A DNA stretch of 64,000 nt from Pseudonocardia sp. C8 (GTDB lineage Bacteria > Actinomycetota > Actinomycetes > Mycobacteriales > Pseudonocardiaceae). Within the stretch, counting starts at the first letter, position 1. Each line of letters starts with the position of its first letter. The stretch covers positions 4,985,501 to 5,049,500 of the forward strand of contig NZ_JACMTR010000002.1 in assembly GCF_014267175.1 (NCBI RefSeq), read 5' to 3'. Both the position numbers and the translations under genes were made by a program. Positions 23,597-32,389 of the stretch are shown here, piece after piece. The notes beneath the pieces are model-generated. The model did not search any database, was not told where the DNA came from, and worked only from the letters and a program-made list of their open reading frames with translations.

Positions 23597-23619
23597 GAGC
23601 CGGACCCTAGTTCGTCCGC

Positions 23620-24420
23620 TCAGCGCGGGGAGAGCGCGCCCGGGGTGGTCCGTCCCGGCCGGGCGGGACGGCCGGCGCCCGGCAGGCGACGGCCCGAGCG
23701 GTCGGAGTCGGCGGCGTCGGCCTCCGGGTCGGGCGGGGCGGTCAGGCCGCCGCCCCGGGGCGGCCGGACGAACTTGTAGCCGACGTTCCGCACGGTCCCG
23801 ATCATCTGCTCGTGCTCGCCGCCGAGCTTGGCCCGCAGCCGCCGCACGTGGACGTCCACGGTGCGGGTGCCGCCGAAGAAGTCGTAGCCCCAGACCTCCT
23901 GCAGCAGCTGGGCCCGGGTGAACACCCGGCCCGCGTGCTGGGCGAGGTACTTGAGCAGCTCGAACTCCTTGTAGGTGAGCTCCAGGAGCCGGCCCTTGAG
24001 GCGCGCCGAGTAGGTGGCCTCGTCGATCACCAGCTCACCCAGGACGAGCGCGCCGCCGCCGGAGGCCGACTCCGCGCCGGGCCGGGAACGGAGCAGCCGC
24101 AACCGGGCGTCCACCTCGGCCGGACCGGTGTCCGGGAGCAGGATCTCGTCCACCACCCACTCCCCGGAGACCGCGACCAGGCCGCCCTCGTTGAGCACGG
24201 CGACGACCGGCACGTCGGTTCCCGTGCTGCCGAGGAGCCGGCACAGGCTGCGGGCGGCGACCAGGTCGCTGCGGGCGTCGACCAGGACGGCGTCGTGCGG
24301 GCCGGCGTCGAGCAGCGCCGCCACCTCGGGGGCCGCGGTCCGCACGTTGTGCGGGAGCAGGGACAGGGCAGGCAGCACGGCGGTCGCGTCCGGAGCCGTG
24401 GTCAGCAGGAGCAGTTCCAT
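23620..24420 (-). CDS. glnR: Orphan response regulator GlnR
   Basis: A 266-residue OmpR-type regulator of nitrogen metabolism. The receiver-like half ([38 protein letters not shown]) and the winged-helix half ([53 protein letters not shown]) closely match mycobacterial GlnR as I recall it. No sensor kinase is adjacent, as expected for this orphan regulator. The C-terminal 40 residues are a Pro/Arg-rich extension. A GGAGGAG ribosome site precedes the ATG. Confidence 0.93.
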   Translation of the reverse strand: MELLLLTTAPDATAVLPALSLLPHNVRTAAPEVAALLDAGPHDAVLVDARSDLVAARSLCRLLGSTGTDVPVVAVLNEGGLVAVSGEWVVDEILLPDTGPAEVDARLRLLRSRPGAESASGGGALVLGELVIDEATYSARLKGRLLELTYKEFELLKYLAQHAGRVFTRAQLLQEVWGYDFFGGTRTVDVHVRRLRAKLGGEHEQMIGTVRNVGYKFVRPPRGGGLTAPPDPEADAADSDRSGRRLPGAGRPARPGRTTPGALSPR

Positions 24421-24630
24421 GGACTCCTCCTCTCGGGATACGCGGACGATACCGCCACGTCATCCCCCGGTCAGCAGGATCGCGACCCGCCTCACGCCCC
24501 GGATCTGGATCGGTCCACCCGAGGTCATGCCCGGCCGGTCCCTCCGGCGGGGCGGGGCCGCCCGCCGGGGCGGTTCGCGGGCTCACTACCGTCGGGGGTA
24601 CCCGTACCTGCCCATCGGGAGGCACCGCCC

Positions 24631-25467
24631 GTGGACTCCCCCGCCCGTCGCGGTACCGCGTTCCGGGTCGTCGTCACCCTGCTGGCCGCCGTGGCCGTCC
24701 TCGTCCTGGCCGATCTCGGCACCGGCGCGGCCGCCGAGTCCGGGATCTCCCGTGCGATGCGCGAGCGGCTGGACCTGCCCGAGGACCCGGCGGTCCGGGT
24801 GCACGGGTTCTCGTTCCTGGCCCAGGCGGTCACCGGCCGCTACGGGGAGGTCGAGGTGTCGATGCAGCGGGTGCCGATCGGCCCGCTGCGCACCCCCGAG
24901 GTGCGGGCGACGCTGTACGGGGTGCGGGCGCCGCTGTCCGACCTCGTCGGCTCCGGGCCGGCCCGGTTCCGGGCGGCCGCCGCCGAGGGTGTGGTGCGGA
25001 TCGGGCCGCTGGACGTGCGACGGCTGGTCGTCACCGCCGGTGGCCCCGCCGCCGGGGTGGAACGGCTGACCGTCGAGGAGGTCGACGCGAACGCGATCGA
25101 CACCGTCGTCCGGGCCGGCGGCGACCCGGCGCTGCGCGGGCTCGACCCGCGCACGGCCGCCCGGTTCGTCGCGGAGATGCCGGTCGGCGGGGCGGACGCG
25201 CAGGTCGCGGTGCTGACCGCGCTCGTCGTCTCCGACGGGCGGCTGCGGATCGTGCCGCTCGACGTCCGGGAGCACGAGACCGACGAGCCGGTGCCGGACG
25301 CGGTGCGCGACTCCCTGCGGCACGCGATGGCCGTCGAGCTGGCGCCGGGGACGCTGCCGCTCGGCGTCACCGCGATCTCGGCGTCGGTTCCGGAGCACAA
25401 TGTCCTGGAGATCGCGGGGACCGTCCGGGACCTGGACATCGGTGAGAGCACCCGTTCCGCGAGCTGA
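24631..25467 (+). CDS. LmeA-like (DUF2993) phospholipid-binding protein
   Basis: A 278-residue exported protein. One N-terminal hydrophobic segment (VVVTLLAAVAVLVLADLGTGAAAE) is followed by an all-beta/alpha DUF2993 region with FSFLAQAVTGRYGEVEVSMQRV and the repeated ISASVPEHNVLEIAG near the end. The family includes mycobacterial LmeA, a periplasmic phospholipid-binding protein needed for lipomannan elongation. The GTG has GGGAGG 8 nt upstream. The thioredoxin gene follows after 10 nt, the same order as Rv0817c-Rv0816c. Confidence 0.85.
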   Translation: MDSPARRGTAFRVVVTLLAAVAVLVLADLGTGAAAESGISRAMRERLDLPEDPAVRVHGFSFLAQAVTGRYGEVEVSMQRVPIGPLRTPEVRATLYGVRAPLSDLVGSGPARFRAAAAEGVVRIGPLDVRRLVVTAGGPAAGVERLTVEEVDANAIDTVVRAGGDPALRGLDPRTAARFVAEMPVGGADAQVAVLTALVVSDGRLRIVPLDVREHETDEPVPDAVRDSLRHAMAVELAPGTLPLGVTAISASVPEHNVLEIAGTVRDLDIGESTRSAS

Positions 25468-25477
25468 GGAGGGCGTC

Positions 25478-25909
25478 GTGAGCGGTACCGGCCTGGCCGT
25501 GCTGGTCGTCGTGCTGGTGCTGACGGCGGCCGTGGGCCTGCTGCTGCGCGCCCGCACCGGACGGGTAAGGGGGCCGGGACGCGCCCGCGGGGACGGGACG
25601 GGCTGGGAGCTCGCCGGCGTCGCACCGGCCGGGCGGCGGGCGTTGCTGCTGCAGCTGTCGTCGCCGGTGTGCGCACCGTGCCGGCAGACCGCGCGCGTGC
25701 TCGCCGACCTCGCCGACGGCGACCCGGGGCTGGCCCACGTGGAGATCGACGTCGCGGAGCGGGTGGACGTGGCCCGCGCGCTCGGCGTCCTGCGCACGCC
25801 CACCACCGTGGTCTTCGACGCCCGCGGGGCCGAGCTGCTGCGGGTGTCCGGGGTGCCGCGGGCCGAGGAGCTGGCCGCCGCGCTGCCCGCGGAGCGGCCC
25901 CGGATGTGA
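25478..25909 (+). CDS. Membrane-anchored thioredoxin-family protein
   Basis: A 143-residue protein: one N-terminal membrane helix (LAVLVVVLVLTAAVGLLL), then a thioredoxin fold with active site SSPVCAPCRQTARVL and the cis-Pro segment LRTPTTVVFDARG. CAPC in place of CGPC is common in this subfamily. It corresponds in position to mycobacterial ThiX (Rv0816c). GAGGAGG precedes the GTG start. It may keep neighbouring sulfur-transfer enzymes reduced, but the substrate is unknown. Confidence 0.82.
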   Translation: MSGTGLAVLVVVLVLTAAVGLLLRARTGRVRGPGRARGDGTGWELAGVAPAGRRALLLQLSSPVCAPCRQTARVLADLADGDPGLAHVEIDVAERVDVARALGVLRTPTTVVFDARGAELLRVSGVPRAEELAAALPAERPRM

Positions 25910-25953
25910 CCGATCGGCCTGCGGCACGGGTGCGCGGACGGGCCCGGGTCGGC

Positions 25954-25959
25954 TACCCT
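25954..25959 (+). promoter_or_regulatory. -10 box of the sulfur operon leader
   Basis: TACCCT lies 7 nt before the GTG of the leader peptide, which places transcription start at or next to the start codon. No clear -35 hexamer is visible. Confidence 0.55.
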
Positions 25960-25966
25960 CGCGATC

Positions 25967-26041
25967 GTGAACTGGCCGCTGACCCGACGCCGCACGGTTG
26001 ATCTGTGCCGCCTCGCCGGCTGCCTGTGTCTGGACTCCTGA
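25967..26041 (+). CDS. Cysteine-rich leader peptide (attenuator)
   Basis: A 24-codon leaderless reading frame with core RRRTVDLCRLAGCLC, holding three cysteines (14, 19 and 21) in eight residues. This matches the recurrent actinobacterial leader peptides with an (L)CRxAGCLC-like end that precede sulfur genes. By known analogy with cysteine-responsive upstream ORFs in mycobacteria, ribosome stalling at Cys codons when charged tRNA-Cys is low would adjust expression of the genes that follow. A small stem GCGTC/GACGC at 26062-26076 lies between it and the DUF4395 gene. Confidence 0.8.
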   Translation: MNWPLTRRRTVDLCRLAGCLCLDS

Positions 26042-26109
26042 CCCGCGTGTCCTGAGCCGCCGCGTCCCCGCGACGCCCGGCTGCCCCGGTCGACAACAGG
26101 AGTCCCTCC

Positions 26110-26574
26110 ATGTCCGTCACGGACCCCGGATCCGCGCCCGGCGAGCCGCCGCTCGATCCGCGCGGGGTCCGGTTCTCCGCCGCCCTGACCAGCGTCGTCC
26201 TGGCGCTGGTGCTGCTCAGCGGCAGCGGCCTGCTCGTCACCGCGCAGGCCGTCGTGTTCGCCGTCGCGACGTTCGCCGGCATGCGGTTCGCGCCCTACGG
26301 GGTGCTGTACCGGGTGCTGCTCGCGCCGCGGCTGGAGCCGCCCGCCGAGCGGGAGGACGCCGCCCCGGTCCGCTTCTCGCAGACCGTCGGGCTGGTGGTC
26401 ACCGCCGTCGCGGCGGCCGGTTACCTGACGGGCCTCACCGCGCTCGGCGTCGTCGCCACCGCGGCGGCGCTCGCGGCGGCCCTGCTCAACGCGGCCTTCG
26501 GCGTCTGCCTGGGCTGCGAGCTGTACGGGCTCCTCGCCCGCCTGCGCACCGGCCCGGCCGGGGCGCGCACCTGA
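26110..26574 (+). CDS. DUF4395 membrane protein of the sulfur operon
   Basis: A 154-residue protein with four hydrophobic segments and the family motif GVCLGCELYGLLARL near the C-terminus (CxGCE). DUF4395 proteins recur beside rhodanese-type sulfurtransferases and thioredoxins in actinobacteria, so a role in membrane sulfur or thiosulfate handling is likely but unproven. AGGAG precedes the ATG. The cysA2 gene follows after 34 nt. Confidence 0.85.
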   Translation: MSVTDPGSAPGEPPLDPRGVRFSAALTSVVLALVLLSGSGLLVTAQAVVFAVATFAGMRFAPYGVLYRVLLAPRLEPPAEREDAAPVRFSQTVGLVVTAVAAAGYLTGLTALGVVATAAALAAALLNAAFGVCLGCELYGLLARLRTGPAGART

Positions 26575-26608
26575 TCGCCCACCCACACCTATCGGGAGAG
26601 AACGAAAC

Positions 26609-27445
26609 ATGAGCCGCGAGGACGTCCTCGTCACCGCCGACTGGGCGGAAGAGAACCTGGAGACCGACGGGGTGGTGTTCCTGGAGGTCGACGAGGACAC
26701 CACCGCCTACGACGGGGGCCACCTCCCCGGTGCGGTCAAGGTGAACTGGACCGACGAGCTGCAGGACCCGGTCCGTCGCGACATCGTCACCAAGGAGCAG
26801 TTCGAGCAGCTGCTGTCGGCCAAGGGCGTCGCCAACGACGACCTGGTCGTGCTCTACGGCGGCAACAACAACTGGTTCGCCGCCTACGCGTACTGGGAGT
26901 TCAAGCTCTACGGCCACGACAAGGTCGTGCTGCTCGACGGCGGCCGCAAGAAGTGGGAGCTCGACGGCCGGACCCTGACCACCGACGTCAAGGACCGCCC
27001 GGCGACCACCTACACCGCCAAGGACCCCGACACCTCGATCCGCGCGTTCCGCGACGAGGTCGTGGACGCGATCGGCGCGAAGAACCTGGTCGACGTCCGG
27101 TCGCCCGACGAGTTCTCCGGCAAGATCCTGGCCCCCGCCCACCTGCCGCAGGAGCAGTCGCAGCGCCCGGGCCACGTCCCGTCCGCGATCAACATCCCGT
27201 GGTCCAAGGCGGCCAACGAGGACGGCACGTTCAAGTCGAACGAGGAGCTGGCCGCCCTCTACAAGGAGGCCGGCTACGACGAGGGCAAGGCGACCATCGC
27301 CTACTGCCGCATCGGCGAGCGCTCGAGCCACACCTGGGTGGTGCTGCACGAGCTGCTGGGCCACTCCGACGTCAAGAACTACGACGGAAGCTGGACCGAG
27401 TACGGCTCGCTGATCGGCGTGCCGATCGAGCTGGGAGCGAAGTGA
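26609..27445 (+). CDS. cysA2: Thiosulfate sulfurtransferase (rhodanese)
   Basis: A 278-residue tandem rhodanese protein. Domain 1 (VLVTADWAEENLETDGVVFLEVDEDT) is inactive; domain 2 has the catalytic loop AYCRIGERSSHTW with the persulfide-forming cysteine. It matches actinobacterial CysA2/SseA closely, including GHLPGAVKVNWTDELQDPVRRD. It transfers sulfane sulfur from thiosulfate to thiol acceptors. SseC starts 1 nt after its stop. Confidence 0.94.
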   Translation: MSREDVLVTADWAEENLETDGVVFLEVDEDTTAYDGGHLPGAVKVNWTDELQDPVRRDIVTKEQFEQLLSAKGVANDDLVVLYGGNNNWFAAYAYWEFKLYGHDKVVLLDGGRKKWELDGRTLTTDVKDRPATTYTAKDPDTSIRAFRDEVVDAIGAKNLVDVRSPDEFSGKILAPAHLPQEQSQRPGHVPSAINIPWSKAANEDGTFKSNEELAALYKEAGYDEGKATIAYCRIGERSSHTWVVLHELLGHSDVKNYDGSWTEYGSLIGVPIELGAK

Positions 27446-27446
27446 C

Positions 27447-27746
27447 ATGTGTGGAGCCCCTGACCAGTCCGTGACCCTGCCCGCGGGCACCGACCTGTCC
27501 AAGGAGACCGTGCTGGCCGGCCGCGTCGTGGCCGGCGGCGAGCCGGTCGGCGGCGCGTTCGTGCGCCTGCTGGACGGCACCGGCGAGTTCACCGCGGAGG
27601 TCGTCTCCTCGGCCTCGGGTGACTTCCGGTTCTTCGCCGCGCCGGGCACCTGGACCGTCCGCGCGCTGTCCCGCTCGGGCAACGGCCAGTCCGAGCTCGT
27701 CGCCGACGGGCCGGGCCTGCACCAGGCGGAGATCGCCGTCGCCTGA
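27447..27746 (+). CDS. sseC: SseC-like DUF1416 protein
   Basis: A 99-residue DUF1416 protein with a predicted beta-sandwich: LAGRVVAGGEPVGGAFVRLLDGTGEFTAEVVSSASGDFRFFAAPGTWTVRALS. It begins MCGAPDQ, placing a cysteine next to the start as in mycobacterial SseC. It is encoded directly after CysA2 in this and other actinobacteria, suggesting a partner role in sulfur transfer. Its own activity is unknown. Confidence 0.9.
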   Translation: MCGAPDQSVTLPAGTDLSKETVLAGRVVAGGEPVGGAFVRLLDGTGEFTAEVVSSASGDFRFFAAPGTWTVRALSRSGNGQSELVADGPGLHQAEIAVA

Positions 27747-27766
27747 GCCCGTCCTGCCGACACCGA

Positions 27767-27801
27767 ACGCCGCTCCGGACGAGCTGTCCGGGGCGGCGTT
27801 T
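27767..27801 (+). terminator. Terminator after the cysA2-sseC operon
   Basis: AACGCCGCTCCGGAC and GTCCGGGGCGGCGTT form a 15-position stem with a single mismatch (14 pairs) and a 5-nt loop, starting 20 nt after the sseC stop, followed by TT. Confidence 0.8.
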
Positions 27802-27933
27802 CGTGTGATCGACGGTTCGGCACCCGTTCCGGACGGATCCGGCCGGGATCGGTGCCGGATCGTCGATCACACGTCGCTCGGCGGGACGCGGGCGGCGGCG
27901 TGCCGCCCCGGGAGGCTAGTACGCTGACGCGCC

Positions 27934-28113
27934 GTGCACTGGTTCTCCACCGGGCTGCTGATCGCCCTGTCCGCGGGAACCGCCGCCTGGGCCGGGTGGC
28001 TGCTCCGGCGCCTGTTCGTCGTCGAACCGGCCGCGGGCGGTGTCCCCGCCGACCCGGCCGCCCGCCCCGTCCCGGACGACGACGCCGACCACACCGAGGA
28101 GCCGACCGCGTGA
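27934..28113 (+). CDS. Small single-helix membrane protein
   Basis: A 59-residue protein, begun by GTG, translating as MHWFSTGLLIALSAGTAAWA and on to an acidic tail ending DHTEEPTA. One membrane helix spans about residues 5-28. A -10 TACGCT (27920-27925) lies 8 nt before the start, so the mRNA is probably leaderless. Its stop overlaps the GTG of the nitrobindin-like gene (GTGA), so the pair is co-translated. I do not recognise the family. Confidence 0.65.
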   Translation: MHWFSTGLLIALSAGTAAWAGWLLRRLFVVEPAAGGVPADPAARPVPDDDADHTEEPTA

Positions 28114-28739
28114 GCAGTCCCGACGACGAGCAGCTGCGGACCACGATCACCGGGCCGGAGAACGCGGCACCGGACTCGCCGCAGCGCAACCGTCCGCAGT
28201 GGGCGGACCTGCCGGTCACCGACGACACCGCGAACCTGCGGCAGGGCCCGGACCTGCACGACTGGTGTCTCGGCGTGCTGCCCCTGGTCGGGGTGTGGCG
28301 CGGTGACGGCGAGATCGTCGACCCGGCCGTCGAGGGCGCGCGGCCCTTCGGCCAGCAGCTGACCTTCGCCCACGACGGGCGCGCGTTCCTGACCTTCGAG
28401 TCCCGGGTCTGGCTGCTCGGGCCGGACGGGGAGATCGGCGAGCTGCTCGAGCGCGAGAGCGGGTTCTGGCGCCCGCAGGAGGACGGCTCGCTGGAGGTCG
28501 TGATCGCCGACAGCAGCGGGCTGGTAGAGGTCTACTACGGACCCAAGGGCGACATGCGGTCCTGGCAGATCGAGACCGACGCCGTCGCCCGCACCGCGTC
28601 CGCCCGCGCCACCGTCGCCTCCAAGCGGCTCTACGGCCTGGTCAACCAGGGCGACCTCGCCTACGTCGACGAGCGCGCGATGGACGGCGGCGAGCTCGCC
28701 CCGTACATGTCGGCCGTGCTCCGCCGCGTCGTCGGCTGA
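28110..28739 (+). CDS. Nitrobindin-like FABP-family beta-barrel protein
   Basis: A 209-residue protein. After a 60-residue disordered N-terminus it shows PLVGVWRGDGEIVDP (the GxWxGxG entry of the nitrobindin/THAP4 barrel), FGQQLTFAHDGRAFLTFESRVW, RESGFWRPQEDGSLEVVIADSSGLVEVYYG and a last LYGLVNQGDLAYVDERAMDG. It corresponds in position to Rv0813c. Nitrobindins bind heme and act on nitric oxide or peroxynitrite; the heme His cannot be assigned with certainty here. Confidence 0.88.
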   Translation: MSSPDDEQLRTTITGPENAAPDSPQRNRPQWADLPVTDDTANLRQGPDLHDWCLGVLPLVGVWRGDGEIVDPAVEGARPFGQQLTFAHDGRAFLTFESRVWLLGPDGEIGELLERESGFWRPQEDGSLEVVIADSSGLVEVYYGPKGDMRSWQIETDAVARTASARATVASKRLYGLVNQGDLAYVDERAMDGGELAPYMSAVLRRVVG

Positions 28740-28742
28740 GCG

Positions 28743-29357
28743 GTGGTCGACGCCGCTCCACGCCGCTGCGGGAGCCGGGCACTGCTGTTCGAGGTGGGCT
28801 CCCGGGCCGAGGTGGCGGCGATCGTCGCCGCCGTGCGGGCCGCGGAGCTGCCCGAGGTGACCGAGCTGGTCCCCGCGGCGCGGACGGTGCTGGTCGAGGT
28901 GGTGCCCGGCGTGACGCCGGACCGCGTGCGCGAGGTGGTCCGCTCGGCCGACCCGGCCGCGGGCGAGGCCGGCACCGGCACCCGGCACACCATCCCCGTG
29001 ACCTACGACGGCGCGGACCTCGAGCTGGTCGCCCGCACGGCCGGCATCTCCGTCGACGAGGTCGTGGACCTGCACAGCGGCGCGGAGTACACGGTGGACT
29101 TCTGCGGGTTCGCGCCCGGCTTCGGCTACCTGTCCGGGCTGCCCGAGCCGCTGCGCCAGCCCCGGCTGGAGAGCTCGCGGACCGCGGTCCCCGCCGGCTC
29201 GGTCGGAATCGCCGACGTCTACAGCTGCGTCTACCCGCGCCGCTCCCCCGGTGGCTGGCGGCTGATCGGGCGCACCGACATCGTCCTGTTCGACCCGTCG
29301 GCCGAGCGGCCGTCCCTGTTCACCCCGGGTGACCGGGTGCGGTTCGAGGCCCGGTGA
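28743..29357 (+). CDS. pxpB: 5-oxoprolinase subunit B (KipI family)
   Basis: A 204-residue PxpB/KipI-type protein with IPVTYDGADLELVARTAGISVDEVVDLH, YTVDFCGFAPGFGYLSGLPEPL and VPAGSVGIADVYSCVYPRRSPGGWRLIGRTD, all family landmarks. With PxpA and PxpC it hydrolyses 5-oxoproline with ATP. The GTG start follows the nitrobindin stop by 3 nt and its stop overlaps pxpC (GTGA). PxpA is not encoded in this window. Confidence 0.92.
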   Translation: MVDAAPRRCGSRALLFEVGSRAEVAAIVAAVRAAELPEVTELVPAARTVLVEVVPGVTPDRVREVVRSADPAAGEAGTGTRHTIPVTYDGADLELVARTAGISVDEVVDLHSGAEYTVDFCGFAPGFGYLSGLPEPLRQPRLESSRTAVPAGSVGIADVYSCVYPRRSPGGWRLIGRTDIVLFDPSAERPSLFTPGDRVRFEAR

Positions 29358-30220
29358 GCGGCACGCTGGAGGTGCTGCGGGCCGGGCCCCAGGCCCTGGT
29401 CACCGACCGCGGACGGCCGGGGCACGCGCACCTGGGCGTGCCGCCGTCCGGGGCGCTCGACGGGCCGGCCTACGAGCTGGGGAACCGGCTCGTCGGCAAC
29501 CCGGAGGGCGCCGCCGGCCTGGAGCTGCTCGGCGGTGGCCTGCGGACCCGGGTCCACGGTGGATGCCTCGTCGCCGTGACCGGGGCGCCGGCGCCGGTGA
29601 CCGTCGGGGGGCGCCCGGCGGCCTCGCACGCGGCCGTGTACGTCCCCGACGGGGCCTGCCTGGAGATCGGGCGGCCGGTCCGGGGGTTGCGGGTGTACCT
29701 GGCCGTCGCCGGTGGGCTGGACGTCGCGGCGGAGCTCGGCAGCCGCAGCACCGACCTGCTGTCCGGGCTGGGGCCCGCGCCCGTCGCCGACGGTGACGAG
29801 CTGCCGGTCGGTGCCTGGTCCGGGCCGCTGCCGGAGCCGGGCCCGGTGCCCGTCTCGGTGCCGGTCGGGCCGGTGCGGCTGCACGTCCGGCTCGGGCCCC
29901 GCGACGACTGGTTCACCGATCCGCGGGCTGCCCTCGCCGGTCCCGAGTGGACGGTGTCACCGGACGGCAACCGGATCGGGATCCGGCTCGACGGCCCGCC
30001 CCCGCCGCGGCACCCGGACACCCGGGACCGGGAGCTGCCCAGCGAGGGCATGGTCACCGGTGCGGTGCAGGCCCCGCCGGACGGCCCGCCCGTGGTGTTC
30101 CTGGCCGACCACCCGACGACCGGTGGCTACCCGGTGATCGCGGTCGTCGAGCCGGCGGACCTGCCGGCGCTCGCCCAGGCCGCGCCGGGGACGGGAGTCC
30201 GGTTCACCGTGCTGGCATGA
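29354..30220 (+). CDS. pxpC: 5-oxoprolinase subunit C (KipA family)
   Basis: A 288-residue biotin-dependent-carboxylase-like protein: LVTDRGRPGHAHLGVPPSGALDGPAYELGNRLVGNPEGAAGLEL and the late SEGMVTGAVQAPPDGPPVVFLADHPTTGGYPVIAVV are family signatures. It works with PxpB in 5-oxoproline cleavage. Coupled to pxpB by a 4-base overlap. The gene is complete and of ordinary length. Confidence 0.93.
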   Translation: MSGTLEVLRAGPQALVTDRGRPGHAHLGVPPSGALDGPAYELGNRLVGNPEGAAGLELLGGGLRTRVHGGCLVAVTGAPAPVTVGGRPAASHAAVYVPDGACLEIGRPVRGLRVYLAVAGGLDVAAELGSRSTDLLSGLGPAPVADGDELPVGAWSGPLPEPGPVPVSVPVGPVRLHVRLGPRDDWFTDPRAALAGPEWTVSPDGNRIGIRLDGPPPPRHPDTRDRELPSEGMVTGAVQAPPDGPPVVFLADHPTTGGYPVIAVVEPADLPALAQAAPGTGVRFTVLA

Positions 30221-30537
30221 GCGTCGGCCGCTGCGCCGTCGCTTTCGCCGCACTGCGGGCGATCCACCGCACGGGTAGGGCACGGAGCAGCGGCCCGTCC
30301 CGCCCGAACCGGGAACCCGCCGTTCCGTCTGACCCGGGACGGTCCCGTTCCCGCCGAGATGCAGCTGAGGGTTCGAAAAGATCAACAATTCGCGCTGGGG
30401 TGCATGTCGGCAGGGATGATCCGGGCACGGACCGTTCCCGTCGGGCGCAGACCGGTTCGCTGCGGTGCGGACCCGGTACCGCCCGTGCTTCGACGGGCGG
30501 CGGCGTCCCGGGTCGGGGCGCGCGGGCGCGGTGCCGG
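30221..30537. other. Gap of 317 bases between pxpC and the 30538 gene
   Basis: No gene or strong terminator is visible. The middle has a short AT-richer patch (GTTCGAAAAGATCAACAATT, about 30371-30390) that would be the most flexible DNA here. Both flanking genes end into this gap, so only 3' regions are expected. Confidence 0.5.
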
Positions 30538-32346
30538 TCAGCCGCGGTCGGCGTCCTCGCCGTCCAGGATGGTCCGTACGTCGGCCGTGGGGATCCCCGA
30601 CAGCCGTCCGATCTGGACCGGGTCGAGGCCGCACTCGTGCAGGTGCCGGACCGCGCCCGCCAGGTCCTCGCGACGCCGGCGGAGCGCGTCGCCGAGCTGA
30701 TCGATCCGGTCCCGGGAGTCGTCGAGCCGGCGGGCGGCGTCGACGGCCCGGGCGGGGTCGGCGAGCAGCACGCCCAGCAGGCGGTCACGGACGTCGGCGA
30801 CGGGCGCCGTCGCGTGTGACGGGACCACGGTCAGCGGCAGCTCCTGCTGGTCCCCGGTCGCCGGGTCCGCGCCCTCGCTCCCGCGGTACATCCGCGCCCG
30901 CTGCACCGCGCGGGCGGCGAGCGCCTGCTGGACGGCGCGGGACACCGGCTCGCGCCCCGCCGCCCACGCGGGGCTGATGGTGGGCACCCCGTCCGGCGGC
31001 GTTGCAGCCGACGGGACGTCCCCGCGCTCGGCATCGCGGGGCAGATCCTCGTGGGCGGGGACGGTGCGCTCGACCGACCAGGGCGGGAGGGGGCGGGTGG
31101 CGTCGTCCGCGGAGCCGGGTCTCGCGGCGCGGCCCGGACGCGCGGGACCGGCCTGCCCGGGAGGCTCGGCGCCCCGCGTCCCGGCCGACTCGGCACCGCC
31201 GCCCGCCGCATCGGCGCCCGCGGCATCAGTGCTCACGGCATCAGAACCCGCAGCACCAGCGCCCACAGCATCAGAGCCAGTAGCCCCAGCGCTCGCGGCA
31301 TCAGCACCCGTGGCCTCGACGCCCGCGGCGTTGGAGCCCGCGGCGTTGGAGCGCCCGGCGTCCATGGGCGGGGTACCTGCGGAGCCGGCCGTCGCGGGAC
31401 GGCCTCCGGTGGCCGCTGCGCCCGAGACATGACCGCCCATCGACCAGGCACCCGTGGGGTCGGCGCCCGTGACCCCGGCACCGGCAGGGTCGGTGTTCGG
31501 GGTCGCGGAGTCCGCGCCGCCCGCGGCAGCCGCGCCCGTCGCTCCGAAACCCCAGGAACCGGCATCGGCCGAACCCGCACCCGTGGCCCTCGCGTCCGTG
31601 GCATCCGCGCCCGCGGCTCCGGCGCCCCGGGAGCCGGTGCCCGCGAGCCCGGCGGCCGCGATGCCGGCCGCTGCGGCACCGGCAGCGCCGGTCCCCGCGC
31701 GCGAGCCCGCGGACCCGGACGGTTCGGTACCCGCCGGGTGCCACTCGGAGCCCCCGGGAGCGGGGCCCGCCTCCCGGCCGCGCGCCGGTCCGTTCGCGCC
31801 CGCCGCCCCTGACGCACCGGTCCCGTCGTCGTGCGGAATCGGTGCATCCGTGCGTGGTGCGGACGCGTCACCCGAGGCCGTGGTGTCACGTGACGCCTCC
31901 GCGTGCGGACGGCGCCGGTCGGTCGACGGCTCGGTCCGGGCCAGGGTCGCGTCGTCGGGTCGCTCGTCCGCCGGTGCGGCGAGGTCCTCGGTACGCGGCT
32001 CCGTGTGCGGGACGGTGTGCCTGCCCGCCGCCGGGGCGGGCGCGGGAACCGGGACGAGATGCACCGGGTGCGCGCCGGGATCGGTTCCCCGCTCGGCGAC
32101 GACGTCCGCGACCGTCCGGGGCCGGGGCGGGACCGGGTCCGCCGGGCCTCCGGCGGCCTCGCCGGTCCAGTCCTCGGCGCACGGTTGCGGCCCGTCGATG
32201 GCACTCGGCGGAGCGACCGGCAGCGGATCGGGCGCCGTCGACCGGCGGGCGCGCCGCACTCCCCACAGGATCAGGATCACGAGCACGCCCGCGCCCACCA
32301 CCGCCCCGAGGGCGAGGGGCGGGGCCGTGAACGAGCCGAGCTGCAT
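30538..32346 (-). CDS. Single-pass membrane protein with Ala/Gly/Asp-rich repeat domain
   Basis: A 602-residue protein. One helix at residues 8-30 (PPLALGAVVGAGVLVILILWGVRRARR) is followed by a long low-complexity region, then pentad-like repeats around residues 350-440 (SDAVGAGAAGSDAVSTDAAG and similar). The last 120 residues are ordered: AVQQALAARAVQRARMYRG and RLLGVLLADPARAVDAARRLDDSRDRIDQLGDALRRRREDLAG, then a helix-turn-helix-like LHECGLDPVQIGRLSGIPTADVRTIL. The ATG at 32346 is the first that precedes the membrane helix. It lies 43 nt downstream of the DivIVA-like gene. I infer envelope or polarity work with that neighbour; function unknown. Confidence 0.65.
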   Translation of the reverse strand: MQLGSFTAPPLALGAVVGAGVLVILILWGVRRARRSTAPDPLPVAPPSAIDGPQPCAEDWTGEAAGGPADPVPPRPRTVADVVAERGTDPGAHPVHLVPVPAPAPAAGRHTVPHTEPRTEDLAAPADERPDDATLARTEPSTDRRRPHAEASRDTTASGDASAPRTDAPIPHDDGTGASGAAGANGPARGREAGPAPGGSEWHPAGTEPSGSAGSRAGTGAAGAAAAGIAAAGLAGTGSRGAGAAGADATDARATGAGSADAGSWGFGATGAAAAGGADSATPNTDPAGAGVTGADPTGAWSMGGHVSGAAATGGRPATAGSAGTPPMDAGRSNAAGSNAAGVEATGADAASAGATGSDAVGAGAAGSDAVSTDAAGADAAGGGAESAGTRGAEPPGQAGPARPGRAARPGSADDATRPLPPWSVERTVPAHEDLPRDAERGDVPSAATPPDGVPTISPAWAAGREPVSRAVQQALAARAVQRARMYRGSEGADPATGDQQELPLTVVPSHATAPVADVRDRLLGVLLADPARAVDAARRLDDSRDRIDQLGDALRRRREDLAGAVRHLHECGLDPVQIGRLSGIPTADVRTILDGEDADRG

Positions 32347-32389
32347 GGATCCGGACCTTAGGACGGCCGCGGTCCGCGCGCGTGGAACC

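Noticed and set aside
30371..30390. AAGATCAACAA word shared with the ICE control region near 5610
   Set aside because: The match is about 11 bases and neither context supports a common element.
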